Origin: DAIPXZ01 sp036782995
GTDB lineage: Bacteria; Bacillota; Clostridia; Saccharofermentanales; Saccharofermentanaceae
Assembly (NCBI GenBank): GCA_036782995.1
Contig: DAIPXZ010000017.1
Span: forward strand, 1 to 20,250
Direction of reading: 5' to 3'
Length of the DNA stretch: 20,250 bases
Below are positions 19,650-20,250 of the stretch, one piece after another. The notes beneath the pieces are model-generated. The model did no database searches and was not told the origin of the DNA. It saw only the letters and a list, made by a program, of their open reading frames with translations. Both the position numbers and the translations under genes were made by a program. Within the stretch, counting starts at the first letter, position 1, and the number at the start of each line of letters is the position of its first letter.

Positions 19650-20250
19650 ATGGAAGAAAAACGTTCACCTTCAACAAGAAACACTCATGAAGAATGTGGC
19701 GTAGATAACGAAAACGGCATAAGCAGTGCTAGCTGTGAAGTCAGCGAAGGCAATGTAAGCAGCATGACCGGCGGAAACAATGAGGCAAGCGAAATTCGCG
19801 TGTCGGAAGTTCATGCCCGTGCAGGGCGCATTCGAACCATGTGCGAAATTTCCCTCGGAGCTGCATTGCTGGCTGTTGGTGCCTTTCTTTCCATACCCTT
19901 CACCGTTCCAATTACCCTACAAACTCTAGTGTTATTTGCACTCGCAGGCTGTCTTGGCAGTAGAAAAACCATATATGCCACCGCCGTCTATCTGTTCATT
20001 GGCGGCATCGGCTGCCCCGTTTTTGCCGGCTTTCGCGGAGGTCCTGCCGTCTTGCTCGGCCCGACAGGTGGCTTTCTTGTCGGATTTCTTTTCATCCCGT
20101 TGCTTTATGGCTTGAGCGAAAAAATCTTGGCTCGTTCTGCTCGGTCAGCTAAGTTGACTCGGTCAGCTCGCTCGACGATATCGCCAAAAAAGAATACTTC
20201 TCGCATAGGGAAAGCAGAGTTTTTACTTAGCATGGGCGCCTTGGTCGTCG
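19650..20250 (+). CDS. bioY: Biotin transporter BioY (S component), 3' end beyond the window
   Basis: The first 200 residues are visible. From residue 64 on it matches BioY: ISLGAALLAVGAFLSIPFTV, PITLQTLVLFALAGCLGSRK, TIYATAVYLFIGGIGCPVFA and GGPAVLLGPTGGFLVGF are hallmark pieces. BioY is the biotin-binding membrane subunit of ECF-type uptake. Two oddities: about 60 hydrophilic Ser/Asn/Glu-rich residues precede the first membrane helix, where BioY normally starts within about 10, and a basic loop holds SARSAKLTRSARS. ATG 19650 is supported by AAAGGGG; Met39 and Met64 are alternatives without good ribosome binding sites. Regulation by BirA is likely. The reading frame is open to the window end. 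Confidence 0.93.
   Translation, partial: MEEKRSPSTRNTHEECGVDNENGISSASCEVSEGNVSSMTGGNNEASEIRVSEVHARAGRIRTMCEISLGAALLAVGAFLSIPFTVPITLQTLVLFALAGCLGSRKTIYATAVYLFIGGIGCPVFAGFRGGPAVLLGPTGGFLVGFLFIPLLYGLSEKILARSARSAKLTRSARSTISPKKNTSRIGKAEFLLSMGALVV
20140..20168 (+). repeat. Short direct repeat in the bioY basic loop
   Basis: CTCGGTCAGCT occurs at 20140-20150 and 20158-20168, an 18-bp period that encodes repeated (T/A)RSA units in the loop after a membrane segment. Confidence 0.65.

Noticed and set aside
1..20250. CRISPR array, transposase or prophage
   Set aside because: No regularly spaced repeats, no transposase or integrase-like protein and no phage gene were seen. Repeats are limited to coding tails and hairpins.

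Overview
The window looks like a chromosomal segment of a Gram-positive, Clostridia-type bacterium (tentatively Lachnospiraceae-like). The grounds are strong AGGAGG-type ribosome binding sites, sigma-A type promoters, a short bacterial-type L33, an L10-leader attenuator, BioY under a BirA-type operator and compact tRNA genes with encoded CCA. This placement is inferred from style; no taxonomic marker was compared. Most genes lie on the minus strand, so operons read from right to left.

Region 1 (1-5150) is accessory. It holds a truncated tRNA-Gly, a cytosolic GH26 mannanase-like enzyme, an unrecognised probably helical-repeat protein, tRNA-Cys, a transglutaminase-fold protein and a flavodoxin-domain protein, all on the minus strand. 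Two small membrane proteins follow on the plus strand. A 314-bp divergent spacer (3882-4195) carries a nested inverted repeat.

Region 2 (5177-10314) is a tightly coupled four-gene operon transcribed leftward from a good promoter at 10286-10314. In order it encodes a membrane-anchored AlgX/AlgJ-like SGNH protein, an MBOAT O-acyltransferase (AlgI/DltB type), a three-part FkbH-like HAD-IIIC protein and an acyl carrier protein. It looks like a cell-surface O-acylation machine. The loader is FkbH-like rather than a DltA-type ligase, so a glyceryl (or related) group may be the acyl donor. This is the most interesting system in the window.

Region 3 (10374-14690) starts on the left with a tRNA-Met/tRNA-Glu pair. 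The translation operon rpmG-secE-nusG-rplK-rplA-[L10 leader]-rplJ-rplL follows, reading from 14690 leftward. It ends in a strong terminator after rplL, so rpoB is not next. SecE and L10 both carry unusual low-complexity C-terminal tails.

Region 4 (14731-18507) is purC-hisH-hisA-hisF/I-hisE, with three overlapping junctions. HisF is fused to HisI and HisF contains an insertion after its catalytic Asp130. PurC makes SAICAR and HisH/HisF releases AICAR, so the two pathways meet in this operon. The promoter of the rpmG operon sits in the loop of an apparent terminator that would stop hisE transcripts.

Region 5 (18509-20250) holds an unrecognised small acidic protein gene, divergent trmO, and the start of bioY. 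The bioY gene lies behind a palindrome that closely matches the BirA biotin operator.
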